A stretch of DNA of 64,000 bases from Margaritifera margaritifera. Its lineage: Eukaryota; Mollusca; Bivalvia; Unionida; Margaritiferidae. A program made the translations under genes and the position numbers. The stretch is from positions 1,202,501-1,266,500 of the forward strand of contig JAQPZY010001498.1 in NCBI GenBank assembly GCA_029931535.1. The letters run 5' to 3'. Positions 10,256 to 22,824 of this stretch are shown here, in pieces (the first letter of the stretch is position 1; every line of letters starts with the position of its first letter). Below the pieces are notes generated by a model, which had not been told where the DNA came from, searched no databases, and worked only from the letters and a program-made list of their open reading frames with translations.

Positions 10256-13100
10256 TTTGACATTGAACTGCACAGGTGATGCTCTTCTTCCTGTCCACTT
10301 GTGGAATGGTCATGCACAGTTATTATCAATCTGTACGCGGAAACTGCAACGAATGTGTTATATGATACGCCTATATTGACAAAGTTATGGGGTCGGGACA
10401 TACTGTGTGTGGGCGTGTGTGTTTGTGTGATAGTTTTTTTTATTTAAAAAAAATGTGGAATGTTTTTCATGGTTATGGATTACCTTTTAAATAGTTCATC
10501 TTCATCATTTTGGTCAATCTTCTTCAATAAATGTATGGGCGATATTGATTTCATAAAATACAGATTTCCAGTGGCTGCGTGTATTGGAAGATTACCATTA
10601 CCTTTTTCAATTTATGACCAAAAACAAATACACGACAGAACAATAATTCATGTTTCTATGTCCTTAAATAATACTACCAAATTGCAATACATATAAATAA
10701 ATAATTCTATGGAAAATTGACCCAAAAGATGACAGGCTTCTTTTACCAGAGGTGGTAAGTCTGCATGAAGCACAAAGTTTTCTATTGAGGAACTCGAGTT
10801 AAGGAAACAAAATAGTAATATATATTTAGACAAGATGAAGACTGAGAGATGTTTTCATTTAGTTCTTGATTAGAGGACATAGCTAACATTCACTTCAGGG
10901 CAGTTCCTATTCTTCTGCAACGTCTGTAATGATTCGATCAATTACTTGCAATAAATGGTGCAAGTCTCATATAAGTTGGCCTGAACATCGTACAACTCTT
11001 TTTTTGAGTTTGAACAAGAATTTCCACTCAACAGTAAATCAGAAATGACCTTTTAAAATTAATAAAATTAAAGTCCTTTTTGACTGGTGGACACCAAATC
11101 ATAAGCTCACCCCAAGATTGATTTTGCTTATCTGTATACTCATAACATCTGGAAGTCCTACACTCGCGCAGCACTATTTATATTCAAACTATTACTTTTT
11201 CAAAATAAGTCCTTGATTACAAACACTAGAATATTTCACAAAAGGTTTATTAGATGCATAAACTAACGGTATTTTCAAATTTACTGAAACATTGGACAGA
11301 TTGATATAGATGGAATAATTGCATACATGTTTGGAAAAAATTTGGAAAAAATCATTCTAGTCAACGATAAAATATTATGTGTAACCTTGACCTTTAATAT
11401 TTTGACCCATCATTCACTAGCAATATTTTACATGTATGTCCGGATGTGAAATTTTTATAAAAATCTGATGATCTTCTGCTGGTGCAAGACATAAAAAGTA
11501 ACCATTGATTTGATTCCTGGATATCATGCGGATGTATGGTGAATCATGATATTTGTGAGTAAGCTGATTAAATTTAATACAATTTATTATGTACCAATCA
11601 ATTGTTTACTCAAGAAAGAGCCAGAATTTTACCGTCATTTCCTAGAAGTGGGAAAACGATACTGACGTATTCTGATTCAGTATCACCATACGTTCAAACG
11701 AGGCTGGAACTACTTTTCATCGAGGTTTCCTGGTTACAATAGCAGCATTAACAACCATATCGTAGCCTCACTTGAGAAGCAAAAAGGACATGAGTTACAT
11801 TATCTGTATGAAATCCGTATCATCCAGTTTCAACGATTTAGCCAATTCCGCTGTAAATAAGCGTCAAAATAATGCTGTCCTTCCCATGTCAAGTTCCCAT
11901 CGGAGCCTATCAGCCTAGCCTGCGAGAGAAACTTCCACAGTCATCCAGCTGGCTAAATATTCCGTGATGCAAAATGTAACAACTACACAATCACTGTGAA
12001 TCACATATATGGGTCTGTTGCCCCCATGCGTCGAAGAATTCGTGTTATTGATAGTGATAGTAGTGAAAAAGAGTGACTCTTGTTTCACCGCTTCATTCAT
12101 AAAACTGTGATCATTCATGCTCATATCAGCTGATCAAAATGTAATTCGGTTTATGATTTAAGATGAAGTTCATTAAGCAACTTCTTTTGTTTTTCAGTTG
12201 CGTACAGGGATTTTATTTAATTATCTGAAAATGTATAGCACAAAAACAAATATCATTATCAGAGTAATTCGATCTAGCTTGCTCGATCACGTCTTGTTTT
12301 TTGGGCGTGATAAAAGTGTAGCAAAAGATAGTTGTGTTGAAGAATAACATTCAATAGAATAAAAGAGTTCATTTGTTGATTTCAAACATACAAAGATATA
12401 CCCCGATGATTCCGAAAAGATTCGGATATACAGATTGCTTTCAGCGATGAGATTGTTAAAATAAGTAACATAAGAGCTGTTAGTAAGATGGGTACAAAAG
12501 TACAGTATGACGCATTTGATGTGGATAAATACACAAATTTGCACACCGCAAACTTTACAGTACGATCTAGCTAACATTACAAAGTGAATTTACGATGATT
12601 CAACAGAAACAAATGTAGAATTTAAAAGGGACAACGTTCAATTTAAAACAACACATGCTGACTATGTACATGACTTAGATGTCGCAGTGTATATCATAGG
12701 AATGGTAAAATTTGACATAACTCTAAAATCATAAATCCATTTAATGCGTTTCGAAAGATTGAAGAAACCTTGCAAATTGCTGAGAAAAAAGATTTGAATT
12801 CTAAATGGATATCCGTTGGGCTTGTTGATAAAATCTAAAGACAATTTATAAAGGGAAAGTACTCTCTGAATGGTTTTATACCTTTTTAAATGGTTGAAAA
12901 AGGAAAGTATTTAAGTAATTTTTATTAAGATCCTGAAAGTCCAGTTGCTTTCACAATTATCAATCAATAGTGGCAGTACTTTAGTAATGGAGAGTGCTGC
13001 ACCACTTTAAATATCCTAAAAATATTCAAAGTTTGTTTGCGTCGGATTGGGTCATGTTCTTTGAGTAGACGACTTATTTCGTTAAACGTCAGCAATTCCG
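10256..13100. other. Long stretch without a supported gene
   Basis: About 2.8 kb of AT-rich DNA. Open frames up to ~98 codons occur (10105-10401 overlaps the SINE; 12287-12577 minus is 96 codons) but none shows a domain, codon bias or splice framing that supports a gene. No tandem repeat or element ends were seen. Confidence 0.35.
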
Positions 13101-13123
13101 TTGTATGATGATGTCAGACATAT

Positions 13124-14218
13124 TTATGGAAGTGGTAGAAGTACTGGACTTCTGAGAGGCTTCCCTGGTGAGGTATCATGGGCCTTTTCAGTGTCCATGC
13201 TTTCTAGGCTTTCAAACTTATTGAAGATTTTGAAAGGACTCTCATATCTTTTCGGAAGTCTAGTCCAATCTTCAATTCGCTCATTATTCCATTTGGAGCA
13301 TGAAGTTCCACTGGTACCAGCGGTATGCTGCTCTTTTGGTGGGCCGGATCTAATCGGTTTCGCAATAGTAGAACTGGGTATCGTATGCGTCATATTGTTA
13401 CTATGACCGTTGGGGCCAGTGGTTTGATGATCTTTTTGTAGGCTGGATTTAACCTGCCTTTCGATTGTAGCGTTGGGATTCTTATTTCTCATACTATTAG
13501 ATGGGCCAGTCTAGCTTTGGGTGGTTGCTTGAACAGGTTTGGGAGGTGCCAAGACAGTAAACTTTGTTTTGCCTTGTGGTCAGGTGTAGACAGAAATTGT
13601 GGAATGTTTCTTTCCCTGCTTCTACTTACAGCAGTTTCTAGAGTAAGAAACATGGTCATCCAGGCAAAATTCGCATAAGATATTTTATCAATGCAAGACG
13701 ACCGTGACCATCTTGCCCACAGCTGGGGAGACATGTTTCCTCATGCAGCTATCTTTGTGGTGGTCATATTTCTGGCAGTTAAAGAATCGCATAGGATTAG
13801 GGATGATTCGTTTCACTTACGAGACTTTCTTAGATCTTAGATTTCAAGCATATCCGAATCACTTCAGCCATCTAAACCCCTCAATCGCAGGACACCTTGA
13901 TATGAGTTCAAACATTTATGTAGAGATACCTTGATGTATATCTCCACAAACCAATTTAAGCGGGGCAGATTATCAGTGAGTTTGACAGCTACACTCTACG
14001 CTTTGCTCTCCAGACAAGCACTGAAGAGTTTTTGCTATTACAAAAGGTGATATCTTTGTTAACTTTTGGTTCTTATCACTCGATTCAATGCTGCGAAATC
14101 GTAGCAAACTTCCTTGACTCAGGACAGTTTCCTCTACTAAGTCATTGATCGAATTATTCCTAATCCTTCTCAGACGATGTCTCACACTATTCATCGTTCT
14201 TTTTGTGTGTTGTTCCAT
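13124..14218 (-). pseudogene. LINE ORF1 relic with degenerate CCHC zinc knuckle
   Basis: Successive minus-strand frames (13973-14218, ~13700-13960, 13489-13734, 13124-13492) read as one protein. An N-terminal basic RRM-like part (SPFVIAKTLQCL) is followed by a knuckle NCQKYDHHKDSC, where the first Cys of CX2CX4HX4C is replaced by Phe. Then comes a short basic linker and a Pro/Ser/Thr-rich tail. This layout is that of the nucleic-acid-binding ORF1 of I/Nimb-type non-LTR retrotransposons. The gene has several frameshifts and no adjacent endonuclease/RT on the same strand, so it is a fragment. Confidence 0.55.
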
Positions 14219-14439
14219 AATGGAAGTCTTTTACCTTGTAACCCATGCTGCCCACCCGCCTCTGAGCCCAACAAGAAGACAAAGATTTAGGTTGATGTGT
14301 TGAGTTTCTCAAGTCAGGACTGCAGAGGTTGATATTCTCAAGAAAACAAGAAACCTTCCTCGATTGACCCTTGCTACCGCCCTTAGAGATAATGTTCGTT
14401 CTAAGATTCTAGGCACAGCACAACACTATGTTTCTATAA

Positions 14440-14884
14440 TCACAGTTGTGACCTTTAATCTGTTTGAAATACCTGATGATAGTAATACTGGTTGCATTGT
14501 ACAAGTAGATTTGTAGATTTCATTACTTCTGCACCCCCATTTAAAGTATTATCCATTAACTCCAGAAATATTAATTCCAGACAAAATGATTTATCTCCCT
14601 TTAAAAAGAAATTGATTGATGATTACAAGGGTACAATTCTAACTATACCAAAGCTTTAATGCACGTTGAAAAGAAAAAAAAGTTGTACTACATTACAGAA
14701 ACTTAAAGCTTCACGTGCAGTTAGGATTAAAATTGAAAACAAAATACACAGAGTTGTCTTGTTTGAACAGCAACTATGGCTTAAGCCTTATATAGAGCAC
14801 AATACTAGTCTGGGACAAAAAGCTAACAATGATTATAAGAAAGAGGTTTTTAAATTATTGGAAAACAACAGTGCAAAGATTTGA
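14440..14884 (+). pseudogene. DNA polymerase B fragment (Polinton-type), palm upstream of motif B
   Basis: Two frames together read as the region between motifs A and B. A 'YPLTPE' block near 14556 and an HYRNLKLH block near 14695 are followed, after a frame change, by a WLKPYIEHNT segment and the start of motif B as LLENNSAK (14850-14880), where the family has LMNNS(V/I)(Y/F)G. The sequence then degenerates. It is an isolated relic: no integrase or capsid gene is next to it, and it lies between two LINE fragments. It could belong to the same old element as the relics at 17.5-24.9 kb. Confidence 0.6.
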
Positions 14885-15179
14885 AACAACATCAAGTTTA
14901 ATAATTTTCATAATTAACGATAAAGGGTGCATACAAAATTGTAGATGGATTACAGAGTGGTTTCATTTATTATCCGGAATTTGAGGTTTCCTTTATCATC
15001 ACAGGCATTTGTACTAGCCCCTGAAATATTGTTTTTAAAGATCAGCAAACCTAAATCCCCAAAAGGTGTCAAGCTTATATGTATTTGTTTCGCAATGAGA
15101 TGCAGATGATATTTTGCTTCTTTAAAATGGATGAATATATTCTTTTTAAAAATTCAGTATTCAGTTAACTGCACATAAT

Positions 15180-16420
15180 TTATCACAGGACAGATACGAT
15201 GTGGTTAGGTAGCAAAAAAATTGAAAATAAAAAATATGGTGATGTTGGATGGAATATATCACCAAAGGCAGAAATTAAAATATTACTTATATATTTTAGG
15301 AAGACAGTATCAGACATATAAGCGAATTGGGATGGAGTAATTGAAAATATGAAAGCAATAATACATTTGCTGGGAAAGAGGGATCTTAGCATATTAGGGA
15401 AAATTCAAATAGCAAAAGCATTTTGCATTCACAGTTTGTGCATTTAATGCAATTGTTCTGTATTAAAGAGACTTTTTTGAACGAAATTAATAGAATTGTT
15501 TTAAGATTTATATAGAAAATGAAAAACTATCAGAGAACATTCGAAAAAGTCAAAGGAAATATTATTTGCGGTGAAATTGAAAATAAAGGTTTAAAAATGA
15601 TTGATATTAGGGACATGCAAAATTATTTCCTTTTAATGTGAATATCTAAATTGACAAGTGGGCCAGACTCCTTCTGGAAAAGAATTTTACTGTGATTTGA
15701 TGTAAAAATTGGCAACAATTTTGCAGCATTCAGGATGAATACAAGCTTTATAAATATGACATATACACACTTGTTAAATGGTTTTTATAAAATGTATTGC
15801 AAGTAAAGTTAATATATACAAAGAAGGTCTATTCTGCAGAAAATGTACTATTTTAACCATTATGGAATAACTATGCATTTTTATATCATGGGGAAGTTCT
15901 GTTTTCGCAAGGATTTATAATAAATGATTTCGTACATGTAAATGACATTTTCATGTCAGGAAGATTAGTATCATATGAGGAGTTACTAAGAAATGTTCAA
16001 TATTATCCATCTCTGATTTTAGACTGGCTTATTGCAAATAACGTTGTTAAGGATTTATTTGTTACAAGTGAATCTAGTGTGTCGGTTCCAGAAATTCTTT
16101 TCATAATATGCTTATTGTTGAACTTAACACCAAGAAATATAGGATGTAAATTGTCACAGATAAGAATTGTGAACGTTATGTACATAGAACATAGAAGATA
16201 AATTTATTATTGCCTGTATTTTAGAAACTATCATTTGAATGTACTAGTGAAACGCAATTAAGGGTATTGCAGTGGAAAAATGTACCCTGCAAGATAGTCT
16301 CGGATGAGAATTGCCCATACTGCATTGAAACAGAATATATAGAACACTTTCTTAAAATAGCTGCACCTAAGAACAAATTGGTGATATACATAAAAGGTTA
16401 TTGTTTTCAAAACAAATATG
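15180..16420 (+). pseudogene. Non-LTR retrotransposon (LINE) reverse-transcriptase C-terminal relic
   Basis: Frames read in order as the region after the RT palm. IENMKAIIHLLGKRDLSILG (near 15345-15405) is the conserved 'W..R.LS..GK' segment. It is followed by LKIKGLKMIDIRDM (near 15590), an ELLRNVQYYP-type block in the 82-codon frame 15953-16201, and a C-terminal zinc-like CPYCIETEYIEHF (16315-16350). Many stops and frame changes are present. The orientation is opposite to the ORF1 relic at 13.1-14.2 kb, so the two are probably separate insertions. Confidence 0.6.
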
Positions 16421-17529
16421 AAAATTAAGCAGATATTGAATAATGTAATATTTGGTATACCACACGTACAAAACTATTAGTTCATACACTTTAATGGCTA
16501 AACTAAGTATTAGTAACTTTAAATATGAAAAACAGAAATGATAAGTCTCTAATTTAAAACAGAGATGACACTTAGAAATAACAATTGCAACTCATCTGGA
16601 AAACGTTATTATGATATCGTAAAATGAAATACATATGAAAGTTCAAATAAGGTTTATTCAATGACTACCTTCCGTTTTTCATATTACTAGAAGATTGTTA
16701 TTATTTATTGTATTGTATCAAAATACATCATTCGAAAAAATTCTAAAGTGACATATGGGATGATTCCTCGACCCTTGGCCACTATGCACGTGGACAACGG
16801 AGACATTAAAAACAAAAACAAAGAAGAACATCCAATTTTATGAGATTAGTGACTAGCAAAAGGACAAAGTGTTTAGTATACACAAATGTATCAAAAGATA
16901 GCAGGAGTTTTCAAAAATATGAACAAACTTGAACACCAATAGTTGATTGAATTAAGATCAAACCTCTATTCATTCAAGACGGCCAAAGATGAAAAGAAAA
17001 TCTGAAAAGGAAACAAATGTATGATTAAAAAGAATTTGAAATTCGGGATGCATTGTGTATTTAAGCAGAAGAAAATTATATAGAGATGATTTAACTTGAG
17101 TCATACATTCACGAAACAATTTAGCAACGTCTATGTATAAGGACAAGCAAGTTTTGGCTGACATCATAAATATATAAGCTAACAGACACGTGAGCATCTT
17201 GTAATGAAAAGGAAACTTTAAACGTATTGTAAGTTTGTTCTTTTGATTTTCTTTAAAGTATCTGCAATGTCTCTTTGTACATCACGATCGAAATCGCCTT
17301 CAGTGAAGAGAGTATTTCTTTTCCTTGCTTTAGAAGACGACCAAAAAAGTGTTTTTTCTCTAAAATCTTTAATATGTACATTTGCATGACCACTCACACA
17401 GATATCTGAAAATGTTTACCCCAAAACTAGCTTGGTTAACTTAGTGTGTATGTTACTTACAAGTTTTTGCAAAAAGGAAGACCATAAATTGTTTTTCAAG
17501 CACAATAAATTGGAGCATCCCTACGAGAA
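16421..17529. other. Non-coding stretch
   Basis: No gene recognised. The frame 16970-17197 (minus, 75 codons) is hydrophobic but has no family signature. Confidence 0.35.
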
Positions 17530-17835
17530 TGGCAAGATACGGTAAATACATAACTTCTAACAAGCCGGCAAAGATACCACAAGGAGTTAAATAATTCAGT
17601 CCGACACATCATTGTATCACATCTTGCCCAAGCAGCATTAAACTCAAACAAACTTTACAGATAGCAATAAAAAAACTTACTCCAAATATATTGATTGTAC
17701 AGGGTAGTTTATTCGTGTTGTTTGATACGATAATGAAAGGAGATGCTAACAATGAAGTTGTAAACAATTTGGGAGAATGCTTATGACACACATAACCACA
17801 TCATACGGAAGCGACGATCTTTTCTAATTAAATGA
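17530..17835 (+). pseudogene. Polinton major capsid protein, N-terminal fragment (copy B)
   Basis: This block is homologous, at the DNA level and in order, to 21,600-21,920: 'GTAAATAC..TAACTTCTAACAAG', 'CACAAGGAGTTAAAT', 'CATCATACGGAAG(C/T)GA'. One frame shows LTPNILIVQGSLFVLFD followed by KGDANNEVVNNLGE, the N-terminal beta strands of the double-jelly-roll capsid protein. The frame dies just after the conserved start of the first jelly roll and no downstream part follows. It is a partial duplicate of the capsid gene at 21.6 kb or a remnant of another copy. Confidence 0.6.
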
Positions 17836-18339
17836 TTACACTATTTTTACGATATACACATATGTGGTTACCGGTTTCGGTTAGAATATGTAAATTACGG
17901 CATCTCACAATCATATGGACATTTTTGCAGTTCTACCATTTGCAAAGATTTAATACGTTTTCTGGATTTGTTTCTTGTCTATTATTCTAAATCGTATTCA
18001 GTCAATTTATTATTAACGGTTATCTCCTTGTATATTCCAATTTCAATAGCTATGTTTAATTCCTGTTTTTACTCTTCAGTTTCTTTTGGAAATGTGGTTA
18101 TTGCTCTGTATTGTACCTCTGACAAGCATTCCTGTGGCAAATCTAAATTTAGGATTGTCTGTTTATAGTGCAAAAATCCTTACAGTGAAAATAGCACCGT
18201 TCCTAGGAAGTTCAACATGACAAAACTTTTCCTACATATAATCCAATCCCATAAATCCTTTAACTTTTCAGGTAGTAAATAGCATAGCTTTATCTGCAGA
18301 TAAATGTAGAGTGAGACAATAAATGTTAACTCTGTTTAC
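17836..18339. other. Non-coding or unassigned stretch
   Basis: No confident gene. A minus-strand stretch around 18,010-18,170 has a protein-like frame (acidic, with an ITTFPKETEE segment) broken by stops; it may belong with the exon-like piece at 18,340-18,492. Confidence 0.3.
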
Positions 18340-18492
18340 CTTGCAGTACTTAAAGCTGCTTTCTCAGTTGCATTCATCATGCTTTTGAATAAGTTATTAA
18401 AGATGTCAATAGGTCCGCCAGCAAATATAGATATTGGAGAAATTGCAAAAGTAATTGTTCCGTTTTCACTTTCATTAGATAAAATGTTAACA
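18340..18492 (-). CDS. Exon-like segment with both splice signals
   Basis: On the minus strand, ...TTTACAG precedes and GCAAG|GTAAAC follows a 153-bp open stretch of exactly 51 codon equivalents in symmetric phase 1-1. The encoded peptide has a well-mixed composition (ITFAISPISIFAGGP core, then an amphipathic MMNATEKAAL end). A diverged, stop-containing copy seems to lie upstream at about 18,630-18,790, and flanking intron-like sequence is also duplicated (18,256-18,330 resembles 18,531-18,600). That fits a tandemly duplicated exon of an unknown host gene. No domain is recognised; the call is weak. Confidence 0.3.
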
Positions 18493-19584
18493 CTGTAAAT
18501 GCAAACTAATAATCAAACTTTAATTGTTAAATGCTTTAACTTTGTTGGCTAATAAATAACATAGATTTAACCTGCCGACAAATGTTGACTGAAATAAAAG
18601 AATATTATCAACACAATCTACAATGCAACTTAAAACTCTGATCGTACTGTAGCCTACAACATGCTTTGCTTATTGATATAGTAATTTTTTTTAGTTTACA
18701 ATTGTCTCATCGTCAAACATGGATACTTCAAATGTTGTAAAGCTAATTATTCCAGTTTTGTTTAGTCAGTTAAGAACTGAGTATCTTATAGTACATATCT
18801 TATAACCATATCAATGTTTCCCCAATCAATGAGCACTTCTGGTCCAAGGAATTACACTTCTGTTTGAAAAAGAAAACCAAAGAAAAATGTTAAAATAAAA
18901 AGTTCAACAGTACAGTCTAAGACACCTACAGAGTCAATAAAATCAGCTACAAGAAAGAACAAAACCCAACTACTCTGTCTCTTTCCTATATATGAATTAT
19001 ACAGGTATGAGTGAAATGACACCAAGCGAATCTTCTTTATATCCTACACTAACAAATGACTAAAGGAAGAAACTGTAAAGACGGGTGTCTGTGCTTCGGT
19101 ACAACTCTAGGCTTTTTAAATTTTTCCTATACAAATAGAGAGTTATGTTATAATCGATAAGGCCTTGCCTAAGGTGTATCAACAATCCAATTGACAAGAA
19201 AAACGGCAATCTATCCATTTCATTACATAAAATACATTTTATTATTGCTTATTACTATGTTTGCAATGATTTGAAAACCAATATATTTTATTGTATAAAT
19301 GACAAGAATTAAAGGACTGTTTTTATCTCTGATTTGTTTTTACAACCTGGAGATATTCATGAATAAAGTCAAGGAGGGAATGACTGCAAATGGTGACAGC
19401 GAAGAAATTATTGATAGTGAGAGACTGAATGTTTGCAACACGACTCAAATTAATTTATTTTTTAAGGATTCAATAGCAAGAGATCTATGCAGCAATATAA
19501 TGAATCTGATACAGTTTGTGGATATTTGAAACCTAAATATGTATGCATCTCCCTTGATTAAATCAATGACATGACAGATATAAT

Positions 19585-19585
<1 letters not shown>
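18493..19585. other. Non-coding stretch
   Basis: No supported gene. It contains the diverged exon-like copy mentioned at 18,340. The 76-codon frame 19299-19529 (plus) has no family signature. Confidence 0.3.

Positions 19586-19586
<1 letters not shown>

Positions 19587-19641
<55 letters not shown>
19587..19641. repeat. (TA)n microsatellite
   Basis: About 55 bp of TA dinucleotides. It creates a spurious Tyr-Ile repeat frame on the minus strand. Confidence 0.95.
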
Positions 19642-19646
<5 letters not shown>

Positions 19647-19976
19647 CGCAACTGTTTATTATAAGACAATTACAAAAGGCTTCAATAAACAAATTTAATA
19701 TCAGTATATAGGATTAGGAAGGAAAAATGATATGGTATGTTTTTCACGCCAGATAAATAGCATGATGATAGAAATATCTATGAGAGGTCTTAGTGACATG
19801 GGTTTCCTTTGATCATTGAGACAAAATCAGAGACAAAAGATGTTACAATTAGGACTGGTTTAAATATCAACCATAACCTGTTAAATTACTGATGAGGCAA
19901 CTAGCCGGTTTGTACAAAAATTGTGTTGATACGAAATGGGTCAGACTTTGGAGGACAGTAATTTGAAAGATATGAA

Positions 19977-20066
19977 AACATGGGGAAAACAAGTTGCCAC
20001 GAAACTAACAGCTATATGGAAACATGGGGAAAACAAGTTGCCACGAAACTAACAGCTATTGAACAG
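19977..20066. repeat. 44-bp tandem duplication
   Basis: CATGGGGAAAACAAGTTGCC and the next ~24 bases occur twice, starting at 19979 and 20023, almost identical. It lies within the coiled-coil relic that follows. Confidence 0.9.
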
Positions 20067-20860
20067 AGTGGTACTGAAGGAGATAATAAATCTCAGAACC
20101 ACAAAACAGATTAAAGACAACCAAAAATAAATTCAGGATTTGTTCACACAGAGATCCAGAACCTTATCAAGTGTTGTACAAATATTGCAGACTATAAGAG
20201 AAAGGGTGGATTCCAGCTAAGGATCAGCGTCTATCGTATAAAAATACTTACTACCAATGGAGCAGTGAATACATTGCAAAATGGGTGCTTTAGAAAGCGA
20301 CATGGGGAATTTTTAAAAGAAATATCTCTTCAAGACTATGACACTTTACAGTCACATTTTGAACAGATGTAGAAAGACTTAAACAACAAAATCAAACAAA
20401 ATGAGCGAGAGATTAAAAAGCTAATTAACGATTTTAACACAAAAGATACCCACTTGACCAACAAGATGACAGCCAACACTAGTATTTTGTCATAATTGCA
20501 AAAGAAAAATGATCGCACGCACCGAATTAACCAAAAAGGTAGAGGACAATAATTACAAAATAGGTGTGTAGAAAAATATACGAAAACAATTTACAATTTA
20601 TTATTAATCTGAGTGAAAAAAACAATGATACAAGTAGTATTGACGAAATAGACAAAAAAGGTGAAACGAATGAGAAATGATTTTAATGATTTGGGACAAG
20701 AGATGCAGTTAAAACTGATATAGATAAAGAGAATCATTATCACGTGGTAGAGCAGATACAGTTAAAAACCAAAATGATCGAAAATATAGTCATGCCAAAC
20801 TTAATTGAACAGAGAAATGAACACAAGGAGTATAGCATTGCGTGTTGGAATGGATGAATT
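19980..20860 (+). pseudogene. Coiled-coil relic, possibly LINE-1-type ORF1
   Basis: Broken plus-strand frames encode long polar, Lys/Glu/Gln/Asn-rich heptad-like stretches (for example LNNKIKQNEREIKKLIND at about 20,378-20,430, and similar at 20,640-20,720). Coiled-coil N-termini are typical of ORF1 of some LINEs; however, no RRM-like domain or RT follows, so the assignment is only a suggestion. Multiple stops are present. Confidence 0.3.
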
Positions 20861-21387
20861 AAGAAAAGGAATTCAGTATTGATTTAAATGTGCATTTAAG
20901 ATCTATAATCTCAGTTGCTAAATAGAAAACAACACAAAGTAGATCGTCTATCAAACACACAACAAAGTTAGGGTTGTTAGACCATTTTGAACATGAAATT
21001 AAACCCCAGACATACAATTTATGGATTTAAATATGTTCCACCACGTTTTGCTGAATGCAACTTATACATAGAAGATTTAGTAGAGCAATATTTCATATTG
21101 ACATATAAGACTTATACACAATGTTTCTCAAATGGGCTTTTCTTTCGCGGAAATTTACATTGGATTATAGGCAAACAACCAGCAACGCGTCGCTTCCTCG
21201 ATAGACGTTAAAGAAGAATCTGATCTTTAGAATGTAAAAGAATCACGTACATATTAGCTAATTGGATTAAAACACAAGGAAGAAACTATTAAGACAGGAT
21301 GTAAAATAAAAACGGACACCAGTATCAAAGTTTCTTGCTCTTATATAGAGCATAATAACATTTTTATCGCTAGATAAATACGAAAAA

Positions 21388-21570
21388 GGCTACAGCAGCA
21401 ATGATGATTGTAGAAGCCATAGCTAATTGTTTCCCATTTTGGGGAAGCAACGTTCTGTTCGGATTATTTGATCATATCGACATGAGCAATGATGAACAGA
21501 TAAAATATTAGTACAAATTTATTACACTTGTGATGGGTTTTAGTGTGTTTAATGCTTACACATTTCTTTG
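21388..21570 (+). pseudogene. Minor virion protein relic, hydrophobic
   Basis: A plus-strand frame reads ATAAMMIVEAIANCFPFWG followed by a short SNVLFGLFDH segment and a stop, then a few more open codons. Alanine/isoleucine-rich N-termini of this kind are found in a small gene placed before the capsid gene in Polintons. Position and composition support the call; the function is unknown. Confidence 0.4.
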
Positions 21571-21595
21571 AAAGTCTCCGACGCTTACGTAGATA

Positions 21596-22690
21596 ATAAG
21601 TCGTAAATACGTAACTTCTAACAAGGAGGAAAATATATCACAAGGAGTTAAATTCCTCAATCTGACAGATGCACACCGAGCAACATAAAACCTAACTAAA
21701 ATGTACAGACTGCAGTTCCAAAGCTAAGTCCAAATATCTTTGTTGTACCAGGTAGGTTTTTCTTCTTCATCTCGTTTGATATGATTGTAAAGGGAGAGGC
21801 TAATAATGACAAGGCAACACAATTTAGGTAGAATGTTTGTGAAAAACATCACCATATCATATGGAAGTGATGATCTTTTCCAGTTGAATAACTCTAACAT
21901 CTTTATGATGTACAAAGATTTGTGTTTGGCTGATTTGATTAGACCAGATAGTATGAAACATGGCATTATGAATGATAAATTGAGGACATTGCAATCAAGG
22001 ACAGGAAATAAACACACCACTGGTTCCGAAGCTAAACAGTTCACATTGTATGAAAAAAAGTTTGGAATACCACTTGACTTTCAGATACTAACAGATAATT
22101 GTCCTACTTGTACATTACCACAGGATGTCAGGTTTAACATTAGACTTGGAAAAGCCTCTGAAGTGAAAGAATGTGATTCATGGGGATATGACAAGTAAAG
22201 AAATGAAATTGCTCGCATGATTGAAAATTAAGAAAAAAGAAGTGAATGCAGTTTTAACAAATGTCATACTAGATTCTACAACAATGAGCTTCAAGGGTGT
22301 CTCGATACTGTGTAAGAAAAATGGAGAAAGTGATTCAGATGTGTTTTCAACTCAGCAATAACAATTGTCTCAGTGACTATAGAAGCTCTGCCAAATATGG
22401 TTTATTCTCAGGGTTTCCAATAAAGAAAACAATTTACAGAAGCCACAATGTATTTCTTTGATGGGCAACAAAAGTTCACAGAAATGCGTAACGTAAGTGT
22501 TAAAACATTTTATACTGACAATCATGGTATCGGGCTTGATCTAATAAATACACATGATAACAGATTACAGGGGGGTACTGGTCAGAAATCAACTAGGTAT
22601 CCACCTCCAGATCAAAAGACAATGCTCACAATATGTATATTGATTTTGTTTCAAATCCTCGTGTAAATATTCAAAAATCAACTGAAATTA
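21596..22690 (+). pseudogene. Polinton major capsid protein (double jelly roll), frameshifted
   Basis: The N-terminus (SPNIFVVPGRFFFF, KGEANN) is followed, after a frame change, by the 130-codon frame 21,806-22,198. That frame carries NLGRMFVKNITISYGS, QLNNSNIFMMYKDL and FGIPLDFQILTDNCPT, the classic first jelly roll. Further shifted frames contain a VTIEALPNMVYSQGFPIKKT block (22,370-22,435), FFDGQQKFTEMRNVSVKTF (22,453-22,510) and GTGQKS-type and NIQKSTE ends near 22,680. The order and spacing cover nearly the whole capsid protein, which in these elements forms the icosahedral shell. At least four frame breaks make it a pseudogene. It is immediately followed by the ATPase. Confidence 0.75.
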
Positions 22691-22824
22691 TTTATGTTTT
22701 AGGCATGATTCGTGTCAAAGGCAGTGTGTGCCATGCTCTCCACATATACCAAAGGTACACTTTTGGCACAATAAATATAATAGTTTTTACCTGTGGATAT
22801 ATGTATTTGAAAGAGCATCGTAAA

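Noticed and set aside
13101..13406. 101-codon plus-strand frame
   Set aside because: Antisense of the LINE ORF1 relic; no independent signal.
19445..19669. Tyr-Ile-repeat frame on the minus strand
   Set aside because: Translation of a (TA)n microsatellite.
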